Assembly (NCBI RefSeq): GCF_000739555.1
Contig: NZ_BBJN01000009.1
Location: 42,851 to 106,850, forward strand
Direction of reading: 5' to 3'
DNA from: Halolamina rubra
GTDB lineage: Archaea > Halobacteriota > Halobacteria > Halobacteriales > Haloferacaceae
Length of the DNA stretch: 64,000 bases
Shown: positions 8,809 through 18,056 of the stretch, one piece after another
Layout of the letters: each line of letters opens with the position of its first letter
Position numbering within the stretch: the stretch's first letter is position 1
Translations under genes and position numbers: made by a program
Notes under the pieces: generated by a model
Told to the model about the DNA's origin: nothing
The model's input: only the letters and a program-made list of their open reading frames with translations
The model's database searches: none

Positions 8809-9387
8809 TCAGAGCGGGAACCGCGCGATCGTCTCGTGCTCGGCGCGGTCGTCGTCGAGGATCGATCGCTTCAGCCGGAGCTCCTCGGCGGTGAAGCGGC
8901 CGACGGTAGGGTCCGTGTTCCGGAGCCGGTCCTGGACGAGCTCCTTCCCACGGGCGTCGTCCATCCGGGCGAGCGTGACGTGGGGCGTGAACTCGTTGTC
9001 CGCCTCGGCGAACCCCCGATCGGTGGTCTCGGTTTCCAGTGCGTCGGCGAGATCGTGGAGCCCGGCCGCGCCGTCGCGGACGCCGGCCCAGACCACCGAG
9101 ATGTACTCCTCGGAGGGGAACGCGCCGAGGCCGCCGACCTCGACCTCGAACGGCGACAGGTCGGCGGCGTCGACGGCGGCGGCGCCGGCGACTTTCGCGT
9201 CGTCGACGGTCGGTTCGTCGCCCCCCGTCTCGTCCGGGGTCGGCGTGTCCCCCAGGAACTTCATCGTCAGGTGGGCCTGCGCGGGGTCGGTGAGGCGGAG
9301 CCCCTCGGCGTCGGCGAGGTCGTCCTGGAGCGCGGCGAACGGCTCGCGGAGCGCCTCGGGGAGGTCGATCGCGAAGAACAGGCGCAT
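8809..9387 (-). CDS. thpR: RNA 2',3'-cyclic phosphodiesterase ThpR (LigT family)
   Basis: The 192-residue protein belongs to the 2H phosphoesterase superfamily, which opens 2',3'-cyclic phosphates at RNA ends to 2'-phosphates. Both catalytic HxTx motifs are visible: HLTMKFLG (near residue 40) and HVTLARMD (near residue 146). The N-terminus MRLFFAIDLPE is the typical first strand of ThpR. The length is normal. It is divergent from the TPR gene at 9469. Confidence 0.93.
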   Translation of the reverse strand: MRLFFAIDLPEALREPFAALQDDLADAEGLRLTDPAQAHLTMKFLGDTPTPDETGGDEPTVDDAKVAGAAAVDAADLSPFEVEVGGLGAFPSEEYISVVWAGVRDGAAGLHDLADALETETTDRGFAEADNEFTPHVTLARMDDARGKELVQDRLRNTDPTVGRFTAEELRLKRSILDDDRAEHETIARFPL

Positions 9388-9468
9388 ACGCGGCGGCAGG
9401 TGCCGGCGCGACTAAGCGTTGGTGCCGGACGCGTAACCCTTACCCCCGACGGCCGCAAATCACGGGTA

Positions 9469-10212
9469 ATGAGTGATAACCCCCGTGAGGACCGAGACCA
9501 CCAGTTCTCGGAGGGGCAGGGGCTCCCCGACGAGTTCGAGGAGTTCGACATCGACCCGCCGGAGCTGAAAGTCGACCCCGACCAGGTCGACCCCGTGGAC
9601 AGCCGGGTGCTGTCGGACCTGCTCGACGAGCGCTCGATCCCGAAAGACGAGGTCGACACCGACCAGCTCATCGACGTCGGCGTCTCCTACACGCAGATCA
9701 ACCGCTTCGAGGAGGCGACCGAGACGTTCGAGCGCGCCGCCAACTTCGCCGAGGACCCGCTGAAGGAGCAGGAGGCCTGGGTGAACAAGGGCGCCGCCCA
9801 CGCCGAACTCGAGGAGTACGACGCGGCGATCGGCGCGTACAAGGAGGCCATCGACATCGACGACGACTCCGAGCACGCCGCCACCGCCGAGACGAACCTC
9901 GCCTACGCGCTCTGGGAGTTCGGCCAGAGCGAGGAGGCGCTGCGCCACGCCGAGAACGCCGTCGAGATCGACCCGCGGTTCGCGCAGGCCTGGTACAACC
10001 GCGGCTTCTTCATGCTCGAACGCGGGCTCGCGGAGGACGCCGTCGACTGCTTCGAGAACGCCCAGCGGCTCGGCATGTCCAACCCCGAACTGCTCGAGGA
10101 GAAGGTCCGCGCGCTCGAGGAGGTCGGCCGCGAGGAGGAGGCCGAGGAGGTGCGCCAGCGCGCCGAGGAGCTGCGCGAGGAGGCCGAGCAGCGGATGGTC
10201 GACGAGCACTGA
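9469..10212 (+). CDS. Tetratricopeptide repeat protein
   Basis: This 247-residue soluble acidic protein has an unstructured, Asp-rich N-terminus (about residues 1-65) followed by four or five TPR-like helical repeats (about 68-215) with typical W/N/A-x-G and D-P spacing, for example WVNKGAAHAELEEYDAAIGAY and AWYNRGFFMLERG, and an Arg/Glu-rich coiled C-terminus. It probably acts as a protein-interaction scaffold. Its TGA stop overlaps the ATG of the next gene (TGATG at 10210-10214), indicating translational coupling with DUF424. Confidence 0.88.
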   Translation: MSDNPREDRDHQFSEGQGLPDEFEEFDIDPPELKVDPDQVDPVDSRVLSDLLDERSIPKDEVDTDQLIDVGVSYTQINRFEEATETFERAANFAEDPLKEQEAWVNKGAAHAELEEYDAAIGAYKEAIDIDDDSEHAATAETNLAYALWEFGQSEEALRHAENAVEIDPRFAQAWYNRGFFMLERGLAEDAVDCFENAQRLGMSNPELLEEKVRALEEVGREEEAEEVRQRAEELREEAEQRMVDEH

Positions 10213-10514
10213 TGCTGCTGCGCGAACGGGAGACCGAACGCGGGCTGCTCGTCTCGGTCTGTGACGCCGACCTGCTGGGCCGAACGTTCGAGAACGGGGA
10301 GGTGTCGATCACGGTCGAGGAGTCGTTCTACGGCGGCGACAGCGCCGTCGAGGCCGACGCCGACGCCGTCATCGACGGCCTGCGGCGCGCGTCGGTCGCG
10401 AACCTCGTCGGCGAGGAGTGCGTCGGCGTCGCCGTCGACGCGGGCATCATCGACGAGGGGGCGGTGCTGGAGATCGGCGAGACCCGCCACGCTCAGTTAC
10501 TGCAAATCCAGTAG
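10212..10514 (+). CDS. DUF424 family protein
   Basis: The 100-residue protein matches the archaeal DUF424 family: start LLVSVCDADLLGRTF, central FYGG and C-terminal region with NLVGEECVGVAVDAGIIDEG. In other archaea the family often sits near translation genes, but no function is established. It overlaps the TPR gene by one base and is probably co-translated with it. Confidence 0.85.
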   Translation: MLLRERETERGLLVSVCDADLLGRTFENGEVSITVEESFYGGDSAVEADADAVIDGLRRASVANLVGEECVGVAVDAGIIDEGAVLEIGETRHAQLLQIQ

Positions 10515-10568
10515 CGGGGTCCCGAACGACACGTCCGACCGAGACGCCGCGCCCGGGGGCACCGACGC

Positions 10569-11396
10569 TCAGAGTTGGGCGCTGACCTGCTCCCAGATCG
10601 CACACCAGTCCTCGGTCGCGACGTACCCCTCGACCTTCGCACAGGCGCCCCAGCCGTCGCCGTTCTTGTCCGGGATGTACTGCGAACAGTTCCCGCAGGA
10701 CTGGCCGGGGCGGGCGACCTCGTCCGCGATAGCGTCGACGGACTCCATCACCTGCACGTCCTCCTGGCTCAGGAGCTCGTCGGGGTCGCGCGTTACGCCG
10801 ACCTGTGAGTCCGCAGTCCGGTACTCTTCTGGAACGTCGGCGGTCGCGAGGTCGGCCTCGTCCATCCCCTCCGGCACCGCTGGCTCGGGGAGGGACTCGT
10901 AGATCGTACACCAGGCCGCGCCGTCGATGTACCCTTCGACCTCGGCGCAGGCGCCGAACTCGTCGCCGTTCTTGTCCGGGATGAAGTCGCCGCAGTTCGC
11001 ACAGCACCTCCCCGGTTGGTGGGCCTCGTTCTCCAGTGCCGCCTCGTAGTCGGAGAAGGCGACGTCGGCTTGGGCGTTCAGGTTCTCGGGGTCGCGCTGC
11101 TCGTTCGCGAGCGACGTCGCCGACAGGTACACGTCCGGGACCGGCCCGTTGACGAACTCCTCCTCGGAGACGCCCGCTGGGCGGTCCTCGTCGCCGTTCG
11201 CCGTCTCCGTCGGCGGCTCGGTATCGGTTGGGGGTTCTGTATCGGTATCCGTCGGCGGCTCCGTCGTCTCGGTGCCGTCACCCGTCCCTCCGCAGCCGCT
11301 CAACGCGGCGACGCCGACGGTGGCTACGAGGTAGTGCCGCCGCGTCCACATGTCGTAGATCGACGCGCTCTCGTCCGACTGTTCTCGCTGTGACAT
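10569..11396 (-). CDS. Tat-exported lipoprotein with two tandem HiPIP-type iron-sulfur domains
   Basis: The 275-residue protein begins with a short pre-extension, a twin-arginine motif (TRRHYLVAT, residues 18-26) and a lipobox LSGC with Cys35, so it is predicted to be exported folded and lipid-anchored outside the cell. A Thr/Pro/Asp-rich linker (about 36-70) follows. Two copies of a Cys-rich module are then seen: C132-x2-C135-x14-C150-x12-C163 and C234-x2-C237-x14-C252-x12-C265. Both share IPDKNGD and GACA-x-VEGY. The spacing and the Trp before the last Cys match high-potential iron-sulfur proteins, which carry one [4Fe-4S]3+/2+ cluster per domain. The first copy has an extra C131. The ATG at 11396 fits the TATA element; an internal ATG at 11351 would remove 15 residues. 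It is divergent from sufS. Confidence 0.8.
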   Translation of the reverse strand: MSQREQSDESASIYDMWTRRHYLVATVGVAALSGCGGTGDGTETTEPPTDTDTEPPTDTEPPTETANGDEDRPAGVSEEEFVNGPVPDVYLSATSLANEQRDPENLNAQADVAFSDYEAALENEAHQPGRCCANCGDFIPDKNGDEFGACAEVEGYIDGAAWCTIYESLPEPAVPEGMDEADLATADVPEEYRTADSQVGVTRDPDELLSQEDVQVMESVDAIADEVARPGQSCGNCSQYIPDKNGDGWGACAKVEGYVATEDWCAIWEQVSAQL

Positions 11397-11422
11397 TTCG
11401 ATCCGACTTTGCGAGGGTCACG

Positions 11423-11432
11423 GATAATTAAG
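11423..11432 (-). promoter_or_regulatory. TATA element of the HiPIP lipoprotein gene
   Basis: On the minus strand CTTAATTATCC is centred about 31 bp upstream of the ATG at 11396, giving a leader of only a few bases. It supports the longer start. Confidence 0.55.
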
Positions 11433-11594
11433 CGGAGCTTTCTGAACCCGTTGGCTTGGCTGGTGTTACGGTCGTCGCGGGTGACGAGAAGGGATCGCCG
11501 GCAGGAATCGCCCGCTGCGGCGCGGTTCGGCCGGTGTGACAGCGTCCCACCCCCTACCGAAGGGGTGTTACTTCTCCAGCCCCTGGTTCCAGTA

Positions 11595-12868
<1,274 letters not shown>

Positions 12869-12943
12869 CCCGGCGTCGGGGCGCCAGTGACGCCCGGGTG
12901 CGGGCCCGGAACCCTTTTCCGGTGAAACCGCCTGTTTCGAGCC

Positions 12944-13363
12944 ATGAGTGGCTCGGACATGTACCGCCAGCAGATCCTCGATCACTACAAGAACCCGCGC
13001 AACTACGGGGAGATGCAGGAGCCGGACTTCTCGCACGTGGGCGAGAACCCCTCCTGTGGCGACACGATCAAGGTCGACGTGAAGCTGGCCGACGACGACG
13101 AGACCATCGAGGAGGTCTCCTTCACCGGCGACGGCTGCGCCATCTCCCAGGCCGCGGCGTCGCTGCTGACGAAGGAGCTGCCCGGCAACAGTATCGAGGA
13201 GCTGCAGGCGATGGACACCGACGACATCACCGAGATGCTCGGCGTCGAGATCTCGCCGATGCGGATCAAGTGTGCCGTGCTGGCCCGACAGGTCGCCCAG
13301 GACGGCGCGAAGCTGTACCGCGGCGAGCTCGACGAGAAGGAGCGCACGATCACCGAAGAGTAG
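12944..13363 (+). CDS. sufU: SUF system scaffold/sulfur-transfer protein SufU
   Basis: The 139-residue NifU/IscU-like protein accepts persulfide sulfur from SufS. The three conserved cysteines are C38 (NPSCGD), C65 (GDGCAIS) and C110 (RIKCAVL), and Asp40 follows the first Cys as in SufU/IscU. The length is normal and the start MSGSDMYRQQILDHYKNPRN is typical. It lies 75 bp downstream of sufS on the same strand, so the two probably work as a pair; sufBCD are not in the window. Confidence 0.93.
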   Translation: MSGSDMYRQQILDHYKNPRNYGEMQEPDFSHVGENPSCGDTIKVDVKLADDDETIEEVSFTGDGCAISQAAASLLTKELPGNSIEELQAMDTDDITEMLGVEISPMRIKCAVLARQVAQDGAKLYRGELDEKERTITEE

Positions 13364-13448
13364 CCGTTATCGGAACTGATTCTGGCCGGTCGCCGACGGT
13401 CCAGTGTGGCGGTACGTTTTTGGAACACCGTCTCATCTGCGATAACGA

Positions 13449-13790
13449 ATGGCCTCGGACGAGATCCTCGAGGTGCTCGGGAACAAGTACAACCCGGAGA
13501 TCCTCGAAGCGGCGAGCGAGCCGAAATCCGCACAGGAGCTCTCGGACCAGCTCGACGTGCCGATCGCGACCTGCTACCGCCGCATCGACGAGCTGACCGA
13601 GGCGGACCTGCTGGAGCTACACGACCGCCCGCTGTCGGAGGAGCACCGCCGCATCAAGGTGTACCGTCGCTGCATCGACGAGATCTCGATCGACTTCCGT
13701 GAGGGGCTCAGCGTCGAACTCGAGCAGCGCTCGGACGTGACCAACAAGCTCGACGAGGTGTGGCGCCGGATGTCCCAGGGGCAGAGCTAG
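13449..13790 (+). CDS. Winged helix-turn-helix transcriptional regulator (ArsR-like)
   Basis: The 113-residue protein has one winged HTH: the recognition region is AQELSDQLDVPIATCYRRIDELTEADLL (about residues 27-54), followed by a wing (LHDRPLSEEHRRIKVYRR) and a C-terminal helix that could dimerise. It is most like haloarchaeal ArsR-type regulators lacking metal-binding cysteines. It is convergent with the KaiC-like gene, the two stops sharing CTAG at 13787-13790. The target is unknown, but the position in a signalling cluster suggests it acts with its neighbours. Confidence 0.8.
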   Translation: MASDEILEVLGNKYNPEILEAASEPKSAQELSDQLDVPIATCYRRIDELTEADLLELHDRPLSEEHRRIKVYRRCIDEISIDFREGLSVELEQRSDVTNKLDEVWRRMSQGQS

Positions 13791-14515
13791 AACCCCGGCC
13801 GCTCCTCGCTGCCCATCATCGAGAAGCCGCCGGCCCGCTCGTACACCGTGATCCCGCCCTGGCCGATCTCCATCGGGAAGATGTCGGTGTTGATGTCCTG
13901 TTTGCGCATCTTCGCGACCCAGATGTAGCGGTTCACGCCGTTGTCCGTCGGCGTCTGGATGAAGTAGATGTTGCCGTCGGTGAGGAAGTTCTCCAGCCCG
14001 ATCTCGGTCTCGGGGAACACCGCCCCCTGCTCGTTGATCAGCAGCGAGGTGAGCCCGTTCTTCTTGAGGATGTCCGAGAACTTCAGCAGGTAGGTGCGCT
14101 TCTCGGTCTCGTCGTCGAAGAAGAGGCTGAACATCGTCAGCGAGTCGAGCACCAGCCGGTCGTACGTGGTGCCGGCGAAATCCTGGAGCAGGCGGTCGAT
14201 CGCGGTGTTGAAGTCCTCCTCCCGGAGCATCGTCGACTTGTCGTACACCTTGATGTCGCCGTCGTCGACGAGCTCGCCCCACTCCTCGAAGCCGACCGAC
14301 TCCGCGGCCTGCTGGATGTCCTCGGCGTTCTCCTCGAAGGAGATGTAGATCCCCCGCTCGTCGAACTCCCTGACGCCGTTGTACAGGTACTGGATGCCGA
14401 AGATGCTCTTCCCGGTTCCGGGGTTCCCGCTGACCAACACCGTCGAGTCATCGACGATACCGCCGTTGAGAATCGCGTCGAGACCGTCGACCCCGGTCTC
14501 GGTAACGTCGACCAT
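13787..14515 (-). CDS. KaiC/RAD55-like single-domain RecA-fold ATPase
   Basis: The 242-residue protein has one KaiC-type domain: Walker A GNPGTGKS at residues 30-37, the catalytic-glutamate segment YISFEEN near residue 59, and Walker B DRLVLDS near residue 120. In haloarchaea such single-domain KaiC-like proteins (distinct from the archaellum protein FlaH) often accompany signal-transduction genes. It is divergent from the HalX response regulator and convergent with the HTH gene, forming a compact three-gene cluster. The precise function is unknown. Confidence 0.85.
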   Translation of the reverse strand: MVDVTETGVDGLDAILNGGIVDDSTVLVSGNPGTGKSIFGIQYLYNGVREFDERGIYISFEENAEDIQQAAESVGFEEWGELVDDGDIKVYDKSTMLREEDFNTAIDRLLQDFAGTTYDRLVLDSLTMFSLFFDDETEKRTYLLKFSDILKKNGLTSLLINEQGAVFPETEIGLENFLTDGNIYFIQTPTDNGVNRYIWVAKMRKQDINTDIFPMEIGQGGITVYERAGGFSMMGSEERPGF

Positions 14516-14682
14516 GAGTAGCGTGACGTAGCGGCGCGGGGGGAATTAAGCCCACCGGGTCGGTCACCGTTCTCCCGGCGGTCCCGGGGGCGATCTGCCC
14601 CGAAACCGCCTGGAGGGCGGCGCGGGCTCGCCGAACCGTGGTGACGGTACAGTTAACTGTTGGCGGCCGAACTGTAGCCACC

Positions 14683-15296
14683 ATGAGCGAGGCGGGGTCC
14701 GATTCGGGGCAGACAGGCCGAACCGACGAGCGGGGGGACGCGGCCCGGGTGTTGATCGTGGAGGACGAGCCCGACGTGGCCGAACTCTACCGCAACACCG
14801 TCGAGGCGGAGGGGTACGACGTCGACGTCGCGAACAGCGTCGGCGCCGGCGCGACCGCCTCTCCGCCGCGTACGACATCGCGCTGCTGGACCGGCGGCTC
14901 CCGGACGGCCACGGCGAGGAGCTGCTGGCGACGATCCGGGACCGCGAGCTCGACATCCGGGTCGGGATGGTGACCGCGGTCGAGCCCGACTTCGACATCG
15001 TGGAGATGGGGTTCGACCTCTACGTGCTCAAGCCACTCTCCCAGCGCGAACTCGTCGACGCCGTCGACCGCCTCGGCAGCCGGAGCGAGTACGACGACCG
15101 GCTCCAGCGAACGGCGGCGCTGGCCTCCAAGCGGGCGACGCTCGAGGCGGAGAAACCCCGTGAGGCGCTGGAGCGCAGCGAGCGCTACCAGGAGCTGACC
15201 GACGAGCTGGCGGAACTGGACGCCGAACTCGAACGGCTCACCGAGCAGTTCGACACCCAGGACTACCGCCGGCTGTTCGAGGATATCGGCGTCTAG
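14683..15296 (+). CDS. HalX-domain response regulator, interrupted by a one-base frameshift
   Basis: The first frame (from the ATG at 14683) encodes the receiver start, VLIVEDEPDVAELY, with the acidic pocket (EDE). It loses phase near 14853. The downstream frame supplies the phospho-acceptor strand IALLDRRLPDGHG, a receiver end with the conserved Lys in LKPLSQRELVDAVD, and then a HalX domain (ALASKRATLEAEK and a Glu/Leu-rich coiled coil) to the stop at 15296. Adding one G near 14853 joins the frames as VGAGADRLSAAYDI. So this is almost certainly one intact 204-residue gene with a sequence error. It shares a CTAG stop overlap with the convergent recJ-like gene. Confidence 0.85.
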
Positions 15297-16726
15297 TCCA
15301 CCTGATCGCCGACGATCCGGTCGGCCTCCTCGACGAACGCGTCCCGTTTCTCCCGGGGGATCGTCGCCCCCGCCGCCACGTCGTGGCCGCCGCCGCCCCC
15401 GCCGACCGCTGCCGCGGCCTCCGACATCACGACCGAGAGATCCAGCCCGTCGCGAACGAGGAACCCGCTCCCCCGCGCCGACACTTTGAGCTCCTCGTCG
15501 TTCTCCTGGGCGAACGCGACGATCGGCTGATCGCGCCGGACGCCCTCCGCGCCCAGCGCCATCCCGGCGATGATGCCGACGATGGTCTCGCGGATCCGGG
15601 TGCCGGCGTCGAACCACTGGAGGTTGTCGGCCTGCTCGACGCCCTCGGTCTTCACCCACTCCAGCCCCTCCGAGAGGTTCCGGCGGTGGGTGCGGAGCAG
15701 CGTCCGCGCCTCCTCGAGCGCCTCGCCGCGGTAGCCCAAACACACTGCCAGCCCCACGTCTGCCCGTTCGTAGCGGGCGGTCGCGTTCAGCACCGTCGAG
15801 AACTCGCTCACGTCCCGGAGCTCGGTGCCGACCTCCTCCGCCGAGAGCGTGTACGTCGTCGTCGTCACGCCGTTGACGCGCTCCGGGGGGACGCCCCGCG
15901 AGATGGCGTGCTGCATCAGCGCGCTGGCGACGGTCTGTCTCTCCTCGAAGGAGAGATCCACCCAGCGCCGCCAGTCGCCGTCGACTTTGAGGTCGATGTC
16001 CAGCTCCGAGAGGAAGCGGATCGCACCCTCCTCGTCGCCGGAGATCCCGGGGATCCGGAGCTCGCTCGCGTACTCGAGCAGCTTCGGGAGGGGGCGGGTC
16101 TGCCGGCCGTACAGCGAGATGTCCGTCACCTCCTCGATGGCGCCGGCGTCGACGCCCTCGGCGACGATCCCCTCGTTGGCGCCCAGCAGCCCGCCGTCGG
16201 TGTCCTGCATGTCGCCGACGGCGCCGACGACCGCCAGCGCCGCGAGATCGCGGTTGTCGACGCCCTCGCGCTCCATCGCGCGGGCGAGCACGTACGTCGC
16301 CCCCGCGCCGGAGAGCTCCGACGCGCCGTCGATCCCGAACAGAAGCGGGTTGAGGTGGTGCTCGATCTCGGGCGGCTCCGCACCCTCTTCTGCGGTCGCC
16401 GGCTGGTGGTGGTCGGCGACGACGGCGTCGAACGCGCCGGCGCGGTGGTGGGGGAGGATCTCGTCGAGCTGACCGCTGCCGAAGTCCGTGAACAGCGCGA
16501 CCTCGTGGTCGGTCGCGGCGATGCGCTCGATCGCGTCGGCGTCCAGCTGCTTCTCGAACGTCGTCTCGAAGGGGATCCCCGCCCGCTCCAGCGCGGTGGC
16601 GGCGATGGCGCCGCTGGTGAGGCCGTCGGCGTCGATGTGGGAGGCCAACACCACGGAGTCGGCGGCCAGCACCCGCTCGGCGCAGGCGTCGGCGCGGTCG
16701 GCCATCGCGGGGACGGGGTCGCTCAT
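15293..16726 (-). CDS. Archaeal RecJ-family DHH phosphoesterase / single-strand nuclease
   Basis: The 477-residue protein has the DHH plus DHHA1 architecture of RecJ-like nucleases, including archaeal GAN-type proteins that associate with the replisome. Motifs seen: SHIDADGLTSG near residue 29 (motif I), the DFGSGQ strand near residue 82, ADHHQP near residue 105 (the DHH motif), GAVGDMQDTD, and the C-terminal glycine stretch GGGGGGHDVAAG of DHHA1 (about 444-455). Haloarchaea carry several paralogues, so substrate (ssDNA or RNA ends) cannot be assigned. It has a possible promoter within the T-rich TTTTTTACC at 16756-16763. Convergent with the HalX regulator. Confidence 0.88.
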   Translation of the reverse strand: MSDPVPAMADRADACAERVLAADSVVLASHIDADGLTSGAIAATALERAGIPFETTFEKQLDADAIERIAATDHEVALFTDFGSGQLDEILPHHRAGAFDAVVADHHQPATAEEGAEPPEIEHHLNPLLFGIDGASELSGAGATYVLARAMEREGVDNRDLAALAVVGAVGDMQDTDGGLLGANEGIVAEGVDAGAIEEVTDISLYGRQTRPLPKLLEYASELRIPGISGDEEGAIRFLSELDIDLKVDGDWRRWVDLSFEERQTVASALMQHAISRGVPPERVNGVTTTTYTLSAEEVGTELRDVSEFSTVLNATARYERADVGLAVCLGYRGEALEEARTLLRTHRRNLSEGLEWVKTEGVEQADNLQWFDAGTRIRETIVGIIAGMALGAEGVRRDQPIVAFAQENDEELKVSARGSGFLVRDGLDLSVVMSEAAAAVGGGGGGHDVAAGATIPREKRDAFVEEADRIVGDQVD

Positions 16727-16757
16727 CGCTCTGGTCGAACTGGGGGCGGCTTCCGGT

Positions 16758-16763
16758 AAAAAA
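16758..16763 (-). terminator. T6 tract downstream of the MFS gene
   Basis: On the minus strand a run of six T lies 6 bp past the MFS stop, as expected for archaeal intrinsic termination. It also overlaps the likely TATA region of the recJ-like gene. Confidence 0.45.
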
Positions 16764-16768
16764 TCTCG

Positions 16769-18049
16769 TTAGTCGTTCGGGACGACCTCGGGCGACCGGA
16801 TCGTCTCGGGGTCGCCGTCGAGCGTCGCGAGCACCATCGCCGCCGTCAGCACGGCGAGGCCGGCACAGACGAGGTACTCGACCTGCATGCCGACGACGGA
16901 GGCGACCGGTAGCGCCACGAGCGGCCCGATCGTCGAGCCGAGGTCGCCGAACACGTTGTAGACGCCGCCGAGCTTCCCCACGTCGCCGCCGGGGGCGATG
17001 TCGCCGAGGTACGCCATCAGCGGCGGCCCCGTGCCGCCGACGCCGATCCCCACGAGCGCGACACCGACGACCGTGCTCTCGACGCTGGGGACGAGCGCGA
17101 GCAGCGCGAAGCCGGCCGCGAGCAGCCCCAGCGCCGGGATCACGGTGTACGTCCGCGAGGGCAGCGTGTCGGAGAGGCGCCCGACCACGAGCGTCGTCAC
17201 CGACATCGCGAGCACGGAGATCGCCATCACGATCCCGCTGACGCCCGTCGACGCCAGGGCGCCGAGCCCGATGTCGAACTCCCGGGTGTACAGCACGACC
17301 GTCGAGAGCAGAATCCCCGCGTACAGCAGGCGCACCGCGAAGTTCGTGGCGCCGATGCCGAGCACCCGGGCGTCGGCGCGAACGACCGCCGGGAGGTCGC
17401 GCAGGCGCGTCGTCGCCGACGCGCTCCCCTCGACGTTGGGGAGGACGACGAACGCGACGAACGCCGCGAACAGCCCCAGCCCGCCGGCGACGGCGAACGC
17501 CTCGCTGTAGCCGTAGAGATCCGTCAGGATCCCACCGAGGACCAGCCCCGCGGGGAAGCCGAGGCTCTGCCCGCCGCGCATGTACCCCACCCACTTCCCG
17601 CGGTTCTTCGCGGTCGTGACGTGGGTGACGGTGGAGAACGCGCCGACGAACACGAACGCCGAGCCGACGCCCCACAGCGCCCGCGAGAGGAAGAAGATCG
17701 CGGCGCTGGACAGCGGGATCGGCCCCGGATCGAGCGCGATCACGTAGCCGAACGGCACCATCCCCTGCACGAGCAGGCCGAGCAGCATCGGGCGGCGGGT
17801 GCCGAGGCGGTCGAGCACCTGCCCCGCCGGCGTGTTCAGCAGCAGGCGCGTGAACCGGTTGACCGAGAGGATCAGCCCGACGACGAACGCGGAGATGCCG
17901 AGCACCGTCCCCAGCGCCGGCAGCGTGGGGAACGCGACGCCGCCGCCGACGCCGCCGAAGAACACGCCGGCGATCACCGCGCCGACGACGACCGGCACGC
18001 TGGGCTCCTCGTCGTCGATCGCGGGGCTCGTGAGGGTGGGGAGCTGCAC
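16769..18049 (-). CDS. Major facilitator superfamily transporter
   Basis: The 426-residue protein has about twelve hydrophobic segments and MFS landmarks: the loop 2-3 motif DRLGTRRPMLLG near residues 80-91 and a matching loop GRLSDTLPSRTY in the second half. It is a secondary transporter or exporter in the cytoplasmic membrane; the substrate cannot be told. The GTG start at 18049 is 7 bp from the stop of the amidohydrolase, so both are likely transcribed together. Confidence 0.9.
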   Translation of the reverse strand: MQLPTLTSPAIDDEEPSVPVVVGAVIAGVFFGGVGGGVAFPTLPALGTVLGISAFVVGLILSVNRFTRLLLNTPAGQVLDRLGTRRPMLLGLLVQGMVPFGYVIALDPGPIPLSSAAIFFLSRALWGVGSAFVFVGAFSTVTHVTTAKNRGKWVGYMRGGQSLGFPAGLVLGGILTDLYGYSEAFAVAGGLGLFAAFVAFVVLPNVEGSASATTRLRDLPAVVRADARVLGIGATNFAVRLLYAGILLSTVVLYTREFDIGLGALASTGVSGIVMAISVLAMSVTTLVVGRLSDTLPSRTYTVIPALGLLAAGFALLALVPSVESTVVGVALVGIGVGGTGPPLMAYLGDIAPGGDVGKLGGVYNVFGDLGSTIGPLVALPVASVVGMQVEYLVCAGLAVLTAAMVLATLDGDPETIRSPEVVPND

Positions 18050-18056
18050 GGTCGCG

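Noticed and set aside
10560..10800. Zinc-ribbon interpretation of the Cys modules in the 10569-11396 lipoprotein
   Set aside because: The spacing C-x2-C-x14-C-x12-C, the Trp before the last Cys and Tat export of a folded protein fit a HiPIP better, though structure prediction should confirm it.
14787..17675. A very long minus-strand frame overlapping the RecJ-like and MFS genes
   Set aside because: The true genes are in another phase of the same strand with full motif content; this one has none.
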